Source of the DNA: Oppiella nova
Lineage: Eukaryota > Arthropoda > Arachnida > Sarcoptiformes > Oppiidae
DNA: 40,546 nucleotides
Assembly: GCA_905397405.1 (NCBI GenBank)
Contig: CAJPVJ010000100.1
Coordinates: 1 to 40,546, forward strand
Reading direction: 5' to 3'
Below are positions 9,187-22,834 of the stretch, one piece after another. Each line of letters begins with the position of its first letter. The stretch's first letter is position 1. Below the pieces are notes generated by a model. It searched no databases and was not told the DNA's origin. It saw nothing but the letters and a program-made list of their open reading frames with translations. Made by a program: the position numbers and the translations under genes.

Positions 9187-11543
9187 TAATATGATTGTAA
9201 TGTTTTATCTGTGAAACGATATAACAATACATTTATTAAAAATTGTTTTTGTTATAATGGGAGCTCTTATGAAAGCATAACAAACAACAAAATGTAGTGA
9301 AAAATAAGTAGAGTAAGTTTTTGCACATAAAGCACTTTCTTATATGCGTTGATAATGTAATTATAGATAAAAGTAATACATTTTATGTGTATATAGAATA
9401 TTCTGTATTATATTCACTCTATATATCGTTAGCGCATTAAATTAAAATTTTTATTAACAAAATATATAAGCGTTTTAAATATTTTTACATTAAAAATATG
9501 TTTTTGTGATAAATGAATTTCTCGGAAATTCAATTAGACTTAGGTTTCACTATGAAATAATGAAAATTGTAAACTACTTGTAAAATTGTATTTTTATATA
9601 TCCATTGTGTAATAAATTTAAATATTTAAACAAAACTATTAATTTTAGTTAGGTATAAACCTTTATTTATGATTTGTAAACACTGCACACATTTATGGGT
9701 TTAGATTTATTGACCATAAATATATATATATTCTGTATACAGTATTATAATTTATTAAATAGTGTTATTATCTCTATTATAATTATTTTGATTATTATAT
9801 ACCTTATACTTTATTATAATTTTATATTACTGTATATAAATGAACTATATAATCAAAACAATTTGTTTATTAATGATACTGTGTGCTTTATTTATGGCCA
9901 ATAATTATAATACATATAATATTTACGAACAAAATAGTGGTTTAGTTTTCATAAGCCAAACACTTATTGACAATTATTTATACACTAATATAATCTCATA
10001 ATAAATACCAATCATAAAAAATCTTTTCGTAATTTATTGCATTATTTATTGCAGCAAAATAATAAACTTCACACGTACACACACAAGTGGACAGTCGTAT
10101 AATACCATACCCCTTGAGATACCCGTGCTGGTGGTGATAATCGTAACAAAGTGAGTGCAATAAAAAATTATTACTCCGTTAAAAATACTATTTTTTTCCT
10201 ATCCTAACGGCCCTTTCATTGTATAATAAAGTATTTTTCTAGAAAAAAAATAAAACTTTAAAACATTATAGCAATAAATAAAGCGAGCAAAAAACAAATA
10301 TATATTTTTGAGTCTAAAATCATTAATCAGTTGCACAGCGACTAAAAAAACTTGAGACAAAAATACAGCAATTTTTTCATATTTTCTGTTTGCGTTTGAT
10401 ATCCAATTCAACACACATTTCACGGGTTCACTAAATCTATCGGCGATTGCTTTTTGTCCACATTTTGAGACTTTTTATCTGATCGTCTGAACGTTATCTC
10501 TGGTGACATGTCTGAGCCAAATGTCAAATGTGGTGATAACCAGGGCTTTTTTGGTGTTTAGTTTAAAATGCTAATTAAAATACACTTATCATTATATTTG
10601 TTATAAGTTACAAAACACGAACAAATTAATAAATAGCGTTATAAAGTATTTGCGAAAAATAATTTATATTGCTGTTTGTAACTAATGTTATCATGGCCTA
10701 TATAAATACAACATACTATGGGAAAATTTGTGGGCAATTATCACGATTAAGGGTAGATCCGTTTATTTTGAGTAAATCGTAACTACTATTAGACAATAAC
10801 TAGTAAAATGTCATAAAAATAGACAAAATTAATGAAATCAAAGACCTATAGAAATGATAGTGTAGTACAAGTCGACTAATTTAGACAAAGGGTAGGGAGG
10901 GCTGACCCATAGTCAGGAGACATTAGTGTTATATAACAGGCAGACATTTCATTAGCAAATAAGTTCATATCTCATATAACCCTTGGATATCTCACCCCCA
11001 GATGTATAGCTAAAAAGTCCTTAACTCTTATGATGAGAGAGAGAAAAAGGACAGAAAAAATAGTTAGCAATCGATTGCACACATCATATGAGATATAATA
11101 TCGCAAAATGCGATCCTATTTATAGCGATCGGGGAAATGGTAGCGACAAGTGATGGGTAGGTGGGCGCCGGTCTCTTATCAATTTTTATGGCCACTCATT
11201 AACGAGATTAATAGATATAATTTTATATTAATAATCGCTATATATTTATAAAATCCCAGTATAAATCATATGATAAAGTTTCATATATAAATTTTTCTAT
11301 CAATTTTTAACAGTTACATTTGTCCAGGGTTGTTTTATTTAATGATCAATTTGTCTAATGTTTAAGAATATTTATTCAATAATTTTGGCGTAAAATATCA
11401 ATTTAATATATTGTTTTACTGTTCATGAGTATACTATTAATATAACAATGCATTTATGGATGAGATTTTGATGTGTTTTTTGTAAAATACTTGGTGTTAG
11501 CCTTTAGCCCATAAAAATAAAAGTCTATTCAGTTATGCCTCAT
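9187..11543. other. AT-rich non-coding sequence with two less AT-rich islands
   Basis: No supportable gene. Islands at about 10070-10160 (CACGTACACACACAAGTGG...) and 10430-10560 are less AT-rich but have no long frame. Bases 10880-11180 also contain mixed sequence with G-runs (GGGTAGGGAGGG near 10890). Function unknown. Confidence 0.5.
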
Positions 11544-11582
11544 GAGAGAGAGAGAGAGAGAAGAGAGAAAGAGAGAGAGAGA
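11544..11582. repeat. (AG)n microsatellite, imperfect
   Basis: GA units broken by GAAGAG and GAAAGAG; an older or decaying tract. Confidence 0.95.
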
Positions 11583-12230
11583 TTACATCAATTGCAATCA
11601 AAATCAATGGCATCATAAAAATTGATTTCAAAGTAGGGAAAAGGGTATATATTTCCTACACTACTGGAGCCTTACGCCGGAGTACCCCGGCTATCAATAA
11701 AGGGATGGTATGACATAAAAATATATTGCAATCAATGGCGTAATATTTCTCGAAAAGACATTTGAATGCAATAGATGTGAAATAATGAGATAATGTTATG
11801 ACTGAAACCATGTATTTTTGTTTTGCATTTCATGTATGTATGCGATTGTCGTTAAGAATTTTGTGAATGCAATAGAGATTCTGTTATCAAAATATATATT
11901 ATATTATAGACTGGATGTCCACTAACTTATCTAATGAGGAAACGCGGCATAACTTATACCAGAATTTCACAATATATGGCACAGTCTGTGAATAATAATA
12001 TGCAATATTTTTAATGGATATAAATTGGATTGAATTTTCATTTTTAGTGCTCAATAATGTATCGGAAATTCTGTGTTGCCTATGAAGTACTGTAAAGTAC
12101 TTTTTGAGAAATTATTTATTATTTATGATTATTTTTTGGGATACAGTTTTCACAACAATATTACTCTCATATCGTTTGCGTTATCAATGAAGACAAATGA
12201 GTTGTCATTTGACTCGTCCTTAACTTTAGA

Positions 12231-12331
12231 CTTACCTTCCCTTCCCTTCCCATTGCAGATAATGAGCCACAAATCAAATGATTAGTGAATACATAAGAAA
12301 ACTACAGTTCAATTGCATTAAAGTTTCGCAG
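12231..12331. repeat. Dispersed direct repeat, copy 1
   Basis: A roughly 100-bp core from CTTACCTTCCCTTCCC to TTTCGCAG, followed directly by a (CT)n tract. By eye it is identical to 14799-14899. It starts with a pyrimidine run ending CCATTGCAG, which resembles a 3' splice acceptor, but no coding exon follows. Confidence 0.95.

Positions 12332-12391
<60 letters not shown>
12332..12391. repeat. (CT)n microsatellite at the 3' end of direct repeat copy 1
   Basis: About 30 CT units with one TTTC interruption, the longest CT tract in the window. The tract follows the same GTTTCGCAG as in copy 2. Confidence 0.98.
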
Positions 12392-12398
<7 letters not shown>

Positions 12399-13795
12399 AC
12401 AGAGTGACTTATGGTCCCAAAGAGTTATCAATCGTTTGATAAAAATGCAGTACATTTGGAGGACAGTCTGTCGTGTATGTGTTATAAGCTATGGGAGAAT
12501 GTGTTGTGTATTTGGTGTACGAGTAGTGCACAGAGAAAATCAATTACTATTTATAAATTAAATGAGAATCGATTTCAATGTGTTATAACACACAGAATAT
12601 AGCACTTCTCGCAAAGCACTTATCGATAATTATTGCAATCGCTTGTGAGCTGATTACAGAATATTCTGTGTAATTAATATTTTAATAATTAATAAGCAAT
12701 GCAAATATTCTGTTATCGACGTGCTAAATACATAAATGTAATTAATAATTATAATTAAAATTGGCTTTCAATAGAAATTAAAATAATTTGATAAAAATAA
12801 AATCATAATTCAATGTTAAGTAAGCATCCATAACCTTAAAAATGTATTAACGCTTGAAATACTAAAAAAATATTTGTTTTGGAAAAATACCGAAAACAAA
12901 CTGTTTATTCAACTCGTGCTAAAAGTGAGCCAGCACATACTGTCTCGTGATATCCAAATAAATAATTTATTACTAGAAAAAAATACTTTCGGGATTTCTT
13001 TGTATATTTTTAAAACTCAACTTTTGTTTTACATCCACTACTGAACCATATATTATATATCCCTAAATATTTCAAAACCCAATGTATATATAAAACTAAA
13101 ATATTTATTTACAATACATTTTTCAATATTCATCGCTATGTTTACGTAATGAACCAAAATGTGATCCATATATTCATGTGCTTAATGGAGTACAGTATAG
13201 ACAAAAGGTTTTTGCTATTTTTATATCACAATACAAACATTAGACACAATATGTGTGTAATATAAATAGATATTATTATTTCTCAACATATTTTGTTTAT
13301 TTTTCTATCGCCGAAAAACCTATGGTTTTGCATATATTATCGGTTATTATTTTTCAAGGATCACCACAAATGTATGACAAAAAAATTATCTATTATATTT
13401 TAGCTAATGATAAGCAATTAGTTTTATTGAAAAATTTATACTTTTATGAATTGAATTTCATTGAACACTGTTTTTAAATCTGTATCAATAATTGCTTGCT
13501 ATTTTCATATTTATTCCCAATCTAACCTACCTTTCCCTTCATGGCAATTATCGGCATTTGTATGTGTATGTGTGCCTATTTATAGCATTTTATTAAATTT
13601 ATGAAAATTGTTTATTTAAAATAATTTTGTTATTATTTGAATGTAACATGCGAATTGTTTGTGACATTTAAACGTTGATTTATATAATAAATATTGTTCA
13701 GCGTAATTATGATTTGTATGGATTTGAGCACAAAAACAGGGTTAATGTGTTATATAAATAAATTATAATCAAAAACATATGAGTGATTGATAGGG

Positions 13796-13799
<4 letters not shown>
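12392..13799. other. AT-rich non-coding sequence
   Basis: Frames at 12411-12602 and 13253-13477 are open but lack family likeness and have the composition of their surroundings. ACAGAATATTCTGT, a perfect 14-nt palindrome, spans about 12656-12669. Confidence 0.5.

Positions 13800-13828
<29 letters not shown>
13800..13828. repeat. (AG)n microsatellite
   Basis: About 14 uninterrupted GA units. Confidence 0.98.
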
Positions 13829-13831
<3 letters not shown>

Positions 13832-14798
13832 TTATTATTTTCGACAAAATTGTATACATTTTCTATTCATAAAAGTCTAAACAATAGTATTTTTAAATAC
13901 AAAAAATATAATTTAACAAAACAAAAAACGGTTGAATGACTTAACACTGACTGACACTGAAAATCATATGAATGGAAATAAAATAGATAAATTATCCAGA
14001 CAATAAATGCTGAAATTAAGCGTATTATAGTACAATATAAATATACAATATACATCGTATCACTTATATATTATGTACACTGGCTTATTATACTTATTAT
14101 ACGCTAAAGCTAATCAGTTATAGTGTAGATAGCATAAGCTTTATAATTAAATATATTTAATCATAAAATATTATATAATAATATTCAGACAAAACTTTTT
14201 CTCTCATAACTCTATGTGCGATCACACGTGACGCTAGGCTTATGTTTCGGATTAAAATATCATTTAAATACATAAAAATAATAACAAAAAACACTGCATT
14301 GTTATTATGAAAGGCATGTTTTGTGTTTTGACATTAATATCAACTGAAAACTTTTATTAATTTAAGACTATAACACTATAGTATAAGCAAACATCGGCTA
14401 TATTTAGAAAAAAATATGTTTATTTAATTGTATTTTCCAAAATTAATTATCACAGATACTGTATATAAATTTGATATATGTGCACAATGAATTCAACATA
14501 AATAAACTTGACCTTTAGTTGTAGAATATATTCTAGATGATCAGGGTGTCTGTCATATGATATATATATTCTACAGTATTAATTGTTATTCACCCTATTA
14601 TATGCTAGTATATTCTGATAAAGTATTTATTTGTGATGCCTAAATATTATGAGTTCCCCTCACAAAGCATATAAATTACACACCTTTTGGACTACTTTGA
14701 TAGAGACTTGTGTACGGATAGGTATCCCACCCTCTCTATGGTCTCACCTCTAAATGAATCAGAAAAGAGAGATAATTATTATTTTTCAATGCATTCCT

Positions 14799-14897
14799 CT
14801 TACCTTCCCTTCCCTTCCCATTGCAGATAATGAGCCACAAATCAAATGATTAGTGAATACATAAGAAAACTACAGTTCAATTGCATTAAAGTTTCGC

Positions 14898-14899
<2 letters not shown>
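14799..14899. repeat. Dispersed direct repeat, copy 2
   Basis: Same core as 12231-12331, same orientation, offset 2568 bp, again abutting a (CT)n tract. Sequences left of the core differ completely between copies (ACTTTAGA against GCATTCCT). Confidence 0.95.

Positions 14900-14940
<41 letters not shown>
14900..14940. repeat. (CT)n microsatellite at the 3' end of direct repeat copy 2
   Basis: About 20 uninterrupted CT units, shorter than at copy 1 and lacking its interruption. Confidence 0.98.
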
Positions 14941-14943
<3 letters not shown>

Positions 14944-16794
14944 GTTAACACCATTAGAGCATTGGGTTTAAGATACCTGTGCTAGAGTAAGCACCGAGAG
15001 GTATACAGTATGTTATGTATGTATGCGTGGGGGCAGTATGTGATGGATAGGTATGAAAGAGTTGGTTAACATTGAATTTTGTATTTTGCATTTTATGCGA
15101 AATACTTAATGTCTTTGGAGTATTCAATATATATTTTGTGTGTATTTTTGCTTATTTAGTTGGGAAACGAGTTAAGGCACTGAATATAATATACAGAAAC
15201 TGCAGCTTTTAAATCAAATGCCAATTCAAATGTCAAGTGTTATGTATGGGTAAAGGCATACGAAAATAAAAATGCATTTTTTGTTTTTATTCGCGATATA
15301 ATGAAAAATATACACAAACCTGACATTACAGTCAAATCGTACCCACAAACTCGTAGACAAACATACCGTACACTACATTATATACCCTTTTTTAGTGTAT
15401 TGTATATCTAGTTAGATGTGTATTGTGTACTCTGTACAGCTTTATATTATACTAGTATTAACAAGTACATCTTTAGTGCAAACATTACTATCAAACAAAT
15501 ACACTATACTATATGTACTATACTATATTTTTTGCATACCTTACAATTTTTTCACAAGATTACACGTGTGTTTACTATACTGAGTGTTTACTATAGGTAT
15601 AGTCTATACCTGTTTCTGAAAGGTAGTGAATTATTTACAAAAATAAACATCTTTTCTCTCATAAAAAATATTTTCCTTTTTTCCTCTTTTATAGAATTTT
15701 TTTTGAAGACATTTATTATAATAAAAGTAACAAAAAAAGTAAGAAATAAAATGTAAAATAAAGATTTCATTCAAAAGTCAATAAACATATTAATTGTATA
15801 AATAAAAGTGCACAGAATTCTCGTATAAACTTAATGTCAATGATAACAAAAAATATGAAATGTGAATGCACCTGGATTATGAATTAGTGTGGGGTATCCG
15901 GAATATTATTAATATATTTTATTTTCAATATTTAAAATCAGTAATAAATTGTCCCCAAAATTATTTATGCAATATTTGATAGCTTCAGACTATTGTCTAC
16001 TACATTATCTGTTGCATCAAATAATTATGTCAGACTTTATAATGAATGTAATGAATGTATTGATCAAAATCTGTGGTAGACATGCATTTTTTGGTGAACT
16101 ATTCACTGCGAGTTCACTAGTATTTGACTTATCTGTCTGTCCTATACCCACACAATCCCTGTCCCCCACCATCACACATGTGAATGATTTGTAATTACTT
16201 TTCCCATTCAATATTAGACTAGTTTTGGGCTCAGGTATGCTGTATAATGGTTGTTCACATGTGTTATGCATATTACTCGGTGTGGTGTATCCGATGTATA
16301 TTTTAATATGAATACAAAGGGCACCTTATTATTCAAACTTATGGTGACGGCGCCCACAACCACAACCACCACTACCCCACTACCCATACAATGCAATACT
16401 TATTACTCTCTGATTGATAACCCTATCCTTTGGAGTAATATTATCATGAATTACTTATTAGCCATTTAATATTACAAATATACAATTACAGTGAACCCTG
16501 TTATATTAGATAATTGTACGTATGAACGTTTTGTAAATTTAGTAATATTAATGTAAATACAGTTTTATATGAAATTAATAAATGAAATGCAAGTTTGGAT
16601 GTATATTATATGGCGCGCATACTGTATGGCATAGTGTATACCTGTTGTACAAATCATGATTAGTTACGTCCCAATAAGTTGAACAACATTTCTATGTCAG
16701 TGTACTCTCCATAACCCCTCACTATTACATATACCTTATGACATGCCGGCGCTAATTGTATTGATTTGAATGTAGAATAAATATAATCATGATT
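14941..16794. other. Non-coding sequence, mostly AT-rich, with an island at 16080-16400
   Basis: No supportable gene. The 15418-15756 frame is low-complexity Phe/Ile/Tyr translation of AT-rich DNA. The island at 16080-16400 is less AT-rich, has overlapping frames on both strands with no recognised family, and contains a CCA/CAA-rich patch at 16347-16386. Confidence 0.45.
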
Positions 16795-16811
16795 GAGAGA
16801 GTGAGTGAGTG

Positions 16812-16854
<43 letters not shown>
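16795..16854. repeat. (AG)n microsatellite with (GTGA)n head
   Basis: GAGAGAGTGAGTGAGTGAGTC followed by about 18 AG units. This is the reverse-complement counterpart of the CTCA-tailed tract at 9130-9186. Confidence 0.97.
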
Positions 16855-16857
<3 letters not shown>

Positions 16858-17013
16858 TATTTATGATCAAACTTTCAAATCCTCTATAAAAATAATAACA
16901 AATAACATAAATAACAAATTAATAAATCAAACAAAAATAGGAAATAATAAAAATAGTTGTAAAATTTGAATCCTATTGTGAAATATTATTTTAATTTATA
17001 ATTAACTTTATAG

Positions 17014-17016
<3 letters not shown>

Positions 17017-17049
<33 letters not shown>
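17017..17049. repeat. (CT)n microsatellite
   Basis: About 16 TC units, inverted relative to the AG tract ending at 16854 (162-bp gap). Confidence 0.98.
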
Positions 17050-17052
<3 letters not shown>

Positions 17053-19067
17053 ATTCATTAACAATACGTTAAATAATTAAATTAGATGATGATTAGATGA
17101 GCTAAATATTATGGATTCAATTATGGACAACGAAATTAAGTATAATATTATTAATAGCAAACAATGACACAAAACAACAAAATAATAAATTCAAAAATCC
17201 AATCCATATTTACTTTGTATTTGTGCTCTAATTCTTAATTACAATCATAAATATTTAATTAGTTTTATTGAATTAAATTATTTATATCTACAATACCTTT
17301 TGGGCTTTTCTCGGCAAACAAATGTGTTTTTATCATTGCATGGATTCATTTGTAGTCTCGCATATAAATGTAAATTAAATTTTAATTTAGTTTAATATTT
17401 ATAGTTTGTGTAATAATGTGCGACAATTAACGGTTATTCATGTGATTTAATTAACTAATTGCATAATATATAGCATGCTATAAATTACTGCACATTTTAT
17501 CGTATAGTTTAACACCATATTTGTGGACATCTCTGTCGATGACATACTAAACATTTTGTTGAAATAGATTTTAATAGATTTCAGATATAATATATAAAAA
17601 TCAAATACAAAATTCTTGATGACAACATTTTTCGCTATAATTTTCAAAGTTTACGAAATATTTTCACGCTTTTTATCGCGAATTATATACGATTTTGTTG
17701 TTGTTTTTTGCGAGCATTTGATTTAAGATGTGTTTCAAACGGAGTTAAAAACATGGCTTTTAAAAGGCCAACAATTTTTCTATCAAATGAGAAATAAATA
17801 AAACTTTGTTTTTATATTATATCAAATATTTGGAGCAGTGGTTGGACTCACGAGAAATAGCGATACAATTATAGCGTTTAGTTTATATAAATAAATGGCA
17901 TTTCAATACATCTTTTCGGTTATACATCTCTAATACCCTATACTTACCGCTGGAGATGTCTGTCAACGTCGTTATCAAAGTGTGTTTTGTTATAGAAATT
18001 ACATAATTCTTGTGTAATAAGTATATAGTTATAAGTTATTTGCAATTTTTGCGCTCCCTTTCCCCCCTCTTAAACAAAAATATGGGTCTACTATGAAATG
18101 ATATAAAAAATATTATTATGATTTATTTTCACACATTTATCATTCAGTTATCAATTATTATAATATGAATTTGTATTATATATATATAGTATATGTCTTA
18201 TATTTCACACATAATTGCGAATAATACCTATCGATCGCTTAGTTTAATACATATTTATTATATTTGTGTTTATAAGTTATAATTATTTTTTTCGTTCAAT
18301 AAGTTTTTCATGTATTAAAATTAAATTGAGTTATAAATAGCGTTTGTTTTGTTTAATAATAGATTGAAAAGTTTCACATCTCAGTAGAGAATATAAATTT
18401 TTTTTATTGTATTTTTATATTTATATAAGAATTTCAATGCCTTTGCAATCACTGCAAGGCTATGCTATCTCTCTGTATATCGGAGTCAATCACTAAAATA
18501 TTTTTTGAAATCTATTTTTATATTGAATTAAGGATTTAAGCAAATATTTTGGGAATTTCTTAATATTTATATAGTTTTTTCGATAACTTTTTTGTGCATT
18601 TTATTTATTTTTGTTTATAAAAAAGTTAATTCATAAGTGAGCGCATACATCATCGATAACTACAAGGGTTTCCTAATATATAATTTATGAAAACATTTTT
18701 ACATATTTTTTTATTAAAATTTTTTTTGGGTCCACACAAATAAACAATTTATTATTTTATTTTATTTTACGTATATGTTGTATGATTTTTCTGTACCAGT
18801 GTAAGTAATTAATGATTTATTTTTATATATTACATGATTAATCGCAATACATATATTTCATATGCTACACAAATAAATACAACAAAAATATTTTTTTACA
18901 CAATAAATATGTTGTATACTTAAACTAATATACAAAAACTATAAATATAATTTTATATAAGGATTTTAAAACTTTTTTAATGTCAATCAAAGTGTTATGT
19001 CGTATGAAAAAAGTGTGAAAAATAATACTTTAATATAAAAAAAGTAAATCAGTTCACACTTACTATC

Positions 19068-19068
<1 letters not shown>
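17050..19068. other. AT-rich non-coding sequence
   Basis: Very AT-rich, many poly(T)/poly(A) runs; no gene, exon-like frame or repeat family recognised. Confidence 0.5.

Positions 19069-19096
<28 letters not shown>
19069..19096. repeat. (AG)n microsatellite
   Basis: About 14 GA units; first of a same-strand pair. Confidence 0.98.
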
Positions 19097-19098
<2 letters not shown>

Positions 19099-19127
19099 AT
19101 TCATTGTATTTGGAAAATGGGATTAAG

Positions 19128-19130
<3 letters not shown>

Positions 19131-19166
<36 letters not shown>
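19131..19166. repeat. (AG)n microsatellite
   Basis: About 18 GA units, only 34 bp after the preceding AG tract and in the same orientation; the pair may derive from one tract split by intervening DNA. Confidence 0.98.
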
Positions 19167-19169
<3 letters not shown>

Positions 19170-21026
19170 AATACAGGAATTACTTTAATAGTGATAAATG
19201 TGACAATTTTTTCATTATAACACATTTGCAAAAGCAATTTAATGCCAAAATACAGGGCCAGTAGTGTCTGTGGGGGTGTTATTTTGTGGACTCATTTATG
19301 CTCATCAATAAACACTATTCATATGGTGTGTGTATACGACTCAATGGTTTTATATCACACTTTCAAACATATAATTTTGAATTAATTTTTTAAACTCACA
19401 TATAATGTACTATTTGTTCACTAATGTCACCGGGGAAAAAAATATACACACAACTTATACACTGGTTTTAGGCGTCTATTCATTATAGTAATTATTTTTG
19501 GAGGTTAGTCCCGGAAATACAGTATTCAAATGTATGGCTATCCCTTCACACCCAACACTGTACGGTAATCCCGGTGACATTTATAGTAGACTTAAATTTT
19601 ATATCCACTAAAAGCTTGTTACAAATCATTTACGAGGGAAAGGGATCCGAGGGCTAAGACTGTATAATATCGTGTTATATACACACGAGTGGTATATGAC
19701 ATATAGTATTGACGCCGAAATGTGTTCAAAAGTGCTTTTGAGTGCATATTAAGGGCACAAAAATATTTAATATAAAAAATATATAACTTGTTTATTAAGA
19801 TAGAGATCCCGTCTCTTATGTATCATATAATGTGTTTGTCAGACACCCGACTGTTTCGCAACAAATCATAAACTGTTTATTTGTAGGGATGAGTAGACCT
19901 GTCATTCCCCTATGTTTTGGCATCACTTTTAGCTCGTATGCCTACCAAATACCCGGCTCTTATGGCTTATGGATGCGACATTCAATTGGAAAAATCAATT
20001 CCCCTCTGAAATTGCATTTCAAACACTCTCTTATCATATATTAAATTGACTTTCGTTTTCATTTTCGCGACTCAATTAATATATGAAAATCTTGTGCTAT
20101 AATAGCATATAAAGCACTCCATAAGCCATAAACACCATTTCCGTGCACACCATATACTCCTTATATACTGTATAAGCCCTCATAAACTACTTTTGCATAC
20201 AAATGATACATAAACGGTAAATCAAATGATATATATTCGTGAATATTCTTGATTACTGTATTCAATGTGTACACAAATAGAGAGTACTTATGGTATGTTT
20301 AATAGCAAATGATAGGGAATTAAAGGCACTTATTATATAATATATAATGCTAGTGTGCTTATAATAGTCACATGAATGCCAAATAAATATAGTCTAATAT
20401 AAATATCTAAATACCAGGGATATATTTAATTTATTGCACTGCATAATAATGGATAATTTACCCTATTCTATGTGTTGCTTATTAACTGATTTATTGAATA
20501 TTAGTTTTGTTAAAGCTAGATATTTTTGGAAACTATACATGCAATTATACATAAAGTAGGTATTTTCATAGAGTATTCCCATTTTTAAACCCATTGTAAA
20601 AACTTTAGGGAATTTTGTTTCAAATGTCAAACGAGTAGAAAAAGTCTGAAGTAACGGACGAGTAAATCACACCCACTGGCCATCCCATGACATGTACTAT
20701 GATATACTAGCTATTGTGCCATGGTATACAGACATTGTTCACTATATGAGCGTGTATATCATGAGCACCATTAGCACTTATGGCCAGTTATTGTTAGGAA
20801 TTTTATTGATGACATACAGGATATGGTTGTGTGGGAACGCATTCTCGCGATTTTTCGCAATCAATGTATTATACACTCACTTATACTATAATATTATATT
20901 TTAAGTTATATATGTCGTGTATAGCACTTCATTATATAAATTATATCTGATTTTTATGATTTTAAAATTAAATCAATTTTTTACATCATTTTATATTCTT
21001 GTTATGTCCGCTCACTTATCAAATAA
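19167..21026. other. Non-coding sequence, somewhat less AT-rich at 19240-20210
   Basis: Frames 19832-20044 and 20692-20904 are open on + but lack family likeness and splice context. No gene called. Confidence 0.45.
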
Positions 21027-21050
21027 CTCTCTCTCTCTCTCCCTCCCCCC
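21027..21050. repeat. Short (CT)n tract with C-run
   Basis: CT units degenerating to CCCTCCCCCC. Confidence 0.9.
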
Positions 21051-22210
21051 TATAATAACCAAAAAAACCTATTTATAAACCTGAAATATATACCGTATAA
21101 ACACTTTTCTGTCAAAACTTGTAAATAGTAATTGATTTTCATTTTTCTATAATAATAATGCGAAGTATTATTGAAAATAAATCTATATTTTTGGCCATAA
21201 ATATAATCTCTAAGTTACGCGCAAAATGCCTTAAAGTCATATAAATTAGATTTCTATTTAAATCGTCTATTGAGTAGAAAAATCACTTTTAGGTTAAAGT
21301 TTGCGAGAAATAAAAATAAGTCTTTGATTTAATTTCGCATTTTTTATACACAATTTTTATGCCAATATCTACGCAATCAATGGAAAGGTGAGAGAGAAAT
21401 GGATATAAAATTATGTTTATACTTATGTATCAATCATTTTTCAAGTGCCTATTTTTACTCGCATTTTCAGCACAAACTCCTGAATATAATATTAAGATTA
21501 ATGTCAGGGAATTGGAAATACAATTAGTTTTTGCCGTAATTATGTGCAGATATTTTTTATTATCATAAATATATTTATAGATAACTTATGCCGTGAATCG
21601 GTTCAATAGATTTGCGTCCAAATGATTAGATAAGAGATTACATGATATACTGACTATTAATAAATGCGATAATCAGTTAATTAGATAATAAAGTCGTCGA
21701 TATTTGCGTTATAAATGCAATTATAAAAATGTATAGCGATATAATGATGTAAAAATATGTTATTTATTAATATTTATTAAATAAGAGCAAAAAATAATAA
21801 TAAGAAATTTTATTTATCAAATATTTATTATAATCTGATTATTGAGAAAATATTCACACAACCTATTGTATACATTAATTAATACTATTTTTGTTACTTG
21901 TTTATTAACGTTGCGATTATTATCTAGGAGTTTATTCTCATTAAAAACATGGAAAGTTATATTGCAAATATTTTTGGTTTAAAAATAATTTTAAATCTTA
22001 ATTTAAATTGTATTTATTTGTCTCTCACTGGAATATATTAAACAATCATCATGCTAAATTTTTAAATAGGCTATTAATTAAATGCATTTACAATATTAAT
22101 AGCTTTTAAACTGATAAACACTTATAATTAAAAGGCAATAAATCACGGCAATCATTATATTTTGATATATAATGGTGTTTAATATAATATAGTCTATAAT
22201 CTATGTGTCA
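21051..22210. other. AT-rich non-coding sequence
   Basis: No gene or repeat recognised on either strand. Confidence 0.5.
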
Positions 22211-22229
22211 ATCAACCAGATATCTAAGT

Positions 22230-22460
22230 TTGCGTAACAGTGCTCTACTGCTAGGCCAGGGAGATGGGGGGTCGGTATTGTGCAGACAGGCAATGGGAGC
22301 GCACAGGTAGCTGTCATAATGCGTTTGACACATAAAACAATAACTTTAATAGCTTTCTATACCAGTAGTGTTCACTCATCATATGGTTTCCAGCCGTGAT
22401 TGACACATATATTTCAGTCACACATTAGTTTTCAAATCATAAGTGATTTGTGAAAAATAA
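22230..22460 (+). promoter_or_regulatory. Possible promoter region upstream of the 22835 exon
   Basis: A sharp island of higher GC at 22230-22320 (CTAGGCCAGGGAGATGGGGG, GGGAGCGCACAGG) is followed by TTTCAGTCACAC near 22413, which contains the arthropod initiator core TCAGT. It lies 0.4-0.6 kb before a candidate first coding exon. Strand and role are inferred only from position. Confidence 0.3.
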
Positions 22461-22834
22461 ATATTACGTGAAATAGTTGTATATTTCCCCAAAAACAAGT
22501 GTTTTACTTGAAAAGTTTATTTTTATTTTGTAGCTTATATTACTACTGTATATTACTCGGATAATAATATTTTAATTATTTGGATATTAATCCGACATTT
22601 GTTATAATTAGTGAAATTATAATTTACAATTATTTTTGTGTTTGTATTTTAATAATTTTTTTAAATATTAATTTTCAAATTACACTCAAACTTTTGAGAT
22701 TACATTTTATCCATAATTATAATCGACTTAAAAATAATTACAATATTACTCGAAGTAATAATACGTTTAATATAAAGTGTTTTAAGTATATATAAAATTT
22801 GTTAAATTAGTTGTGTTTAAAGTTAATAAACATA

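Noticed and set aside
15418-15756. 112-codon open frame as a membrane protein gene.
   Set aside because: Phe/Ile/Tyr-rich translation of AT-rich DNA, no splice or family support.
16347-16386. CCA/CAA-rich patch as a G-quadruplex on the minus strand.
   Set aside because: Only scattered GG and GGG runs; too weak to call.
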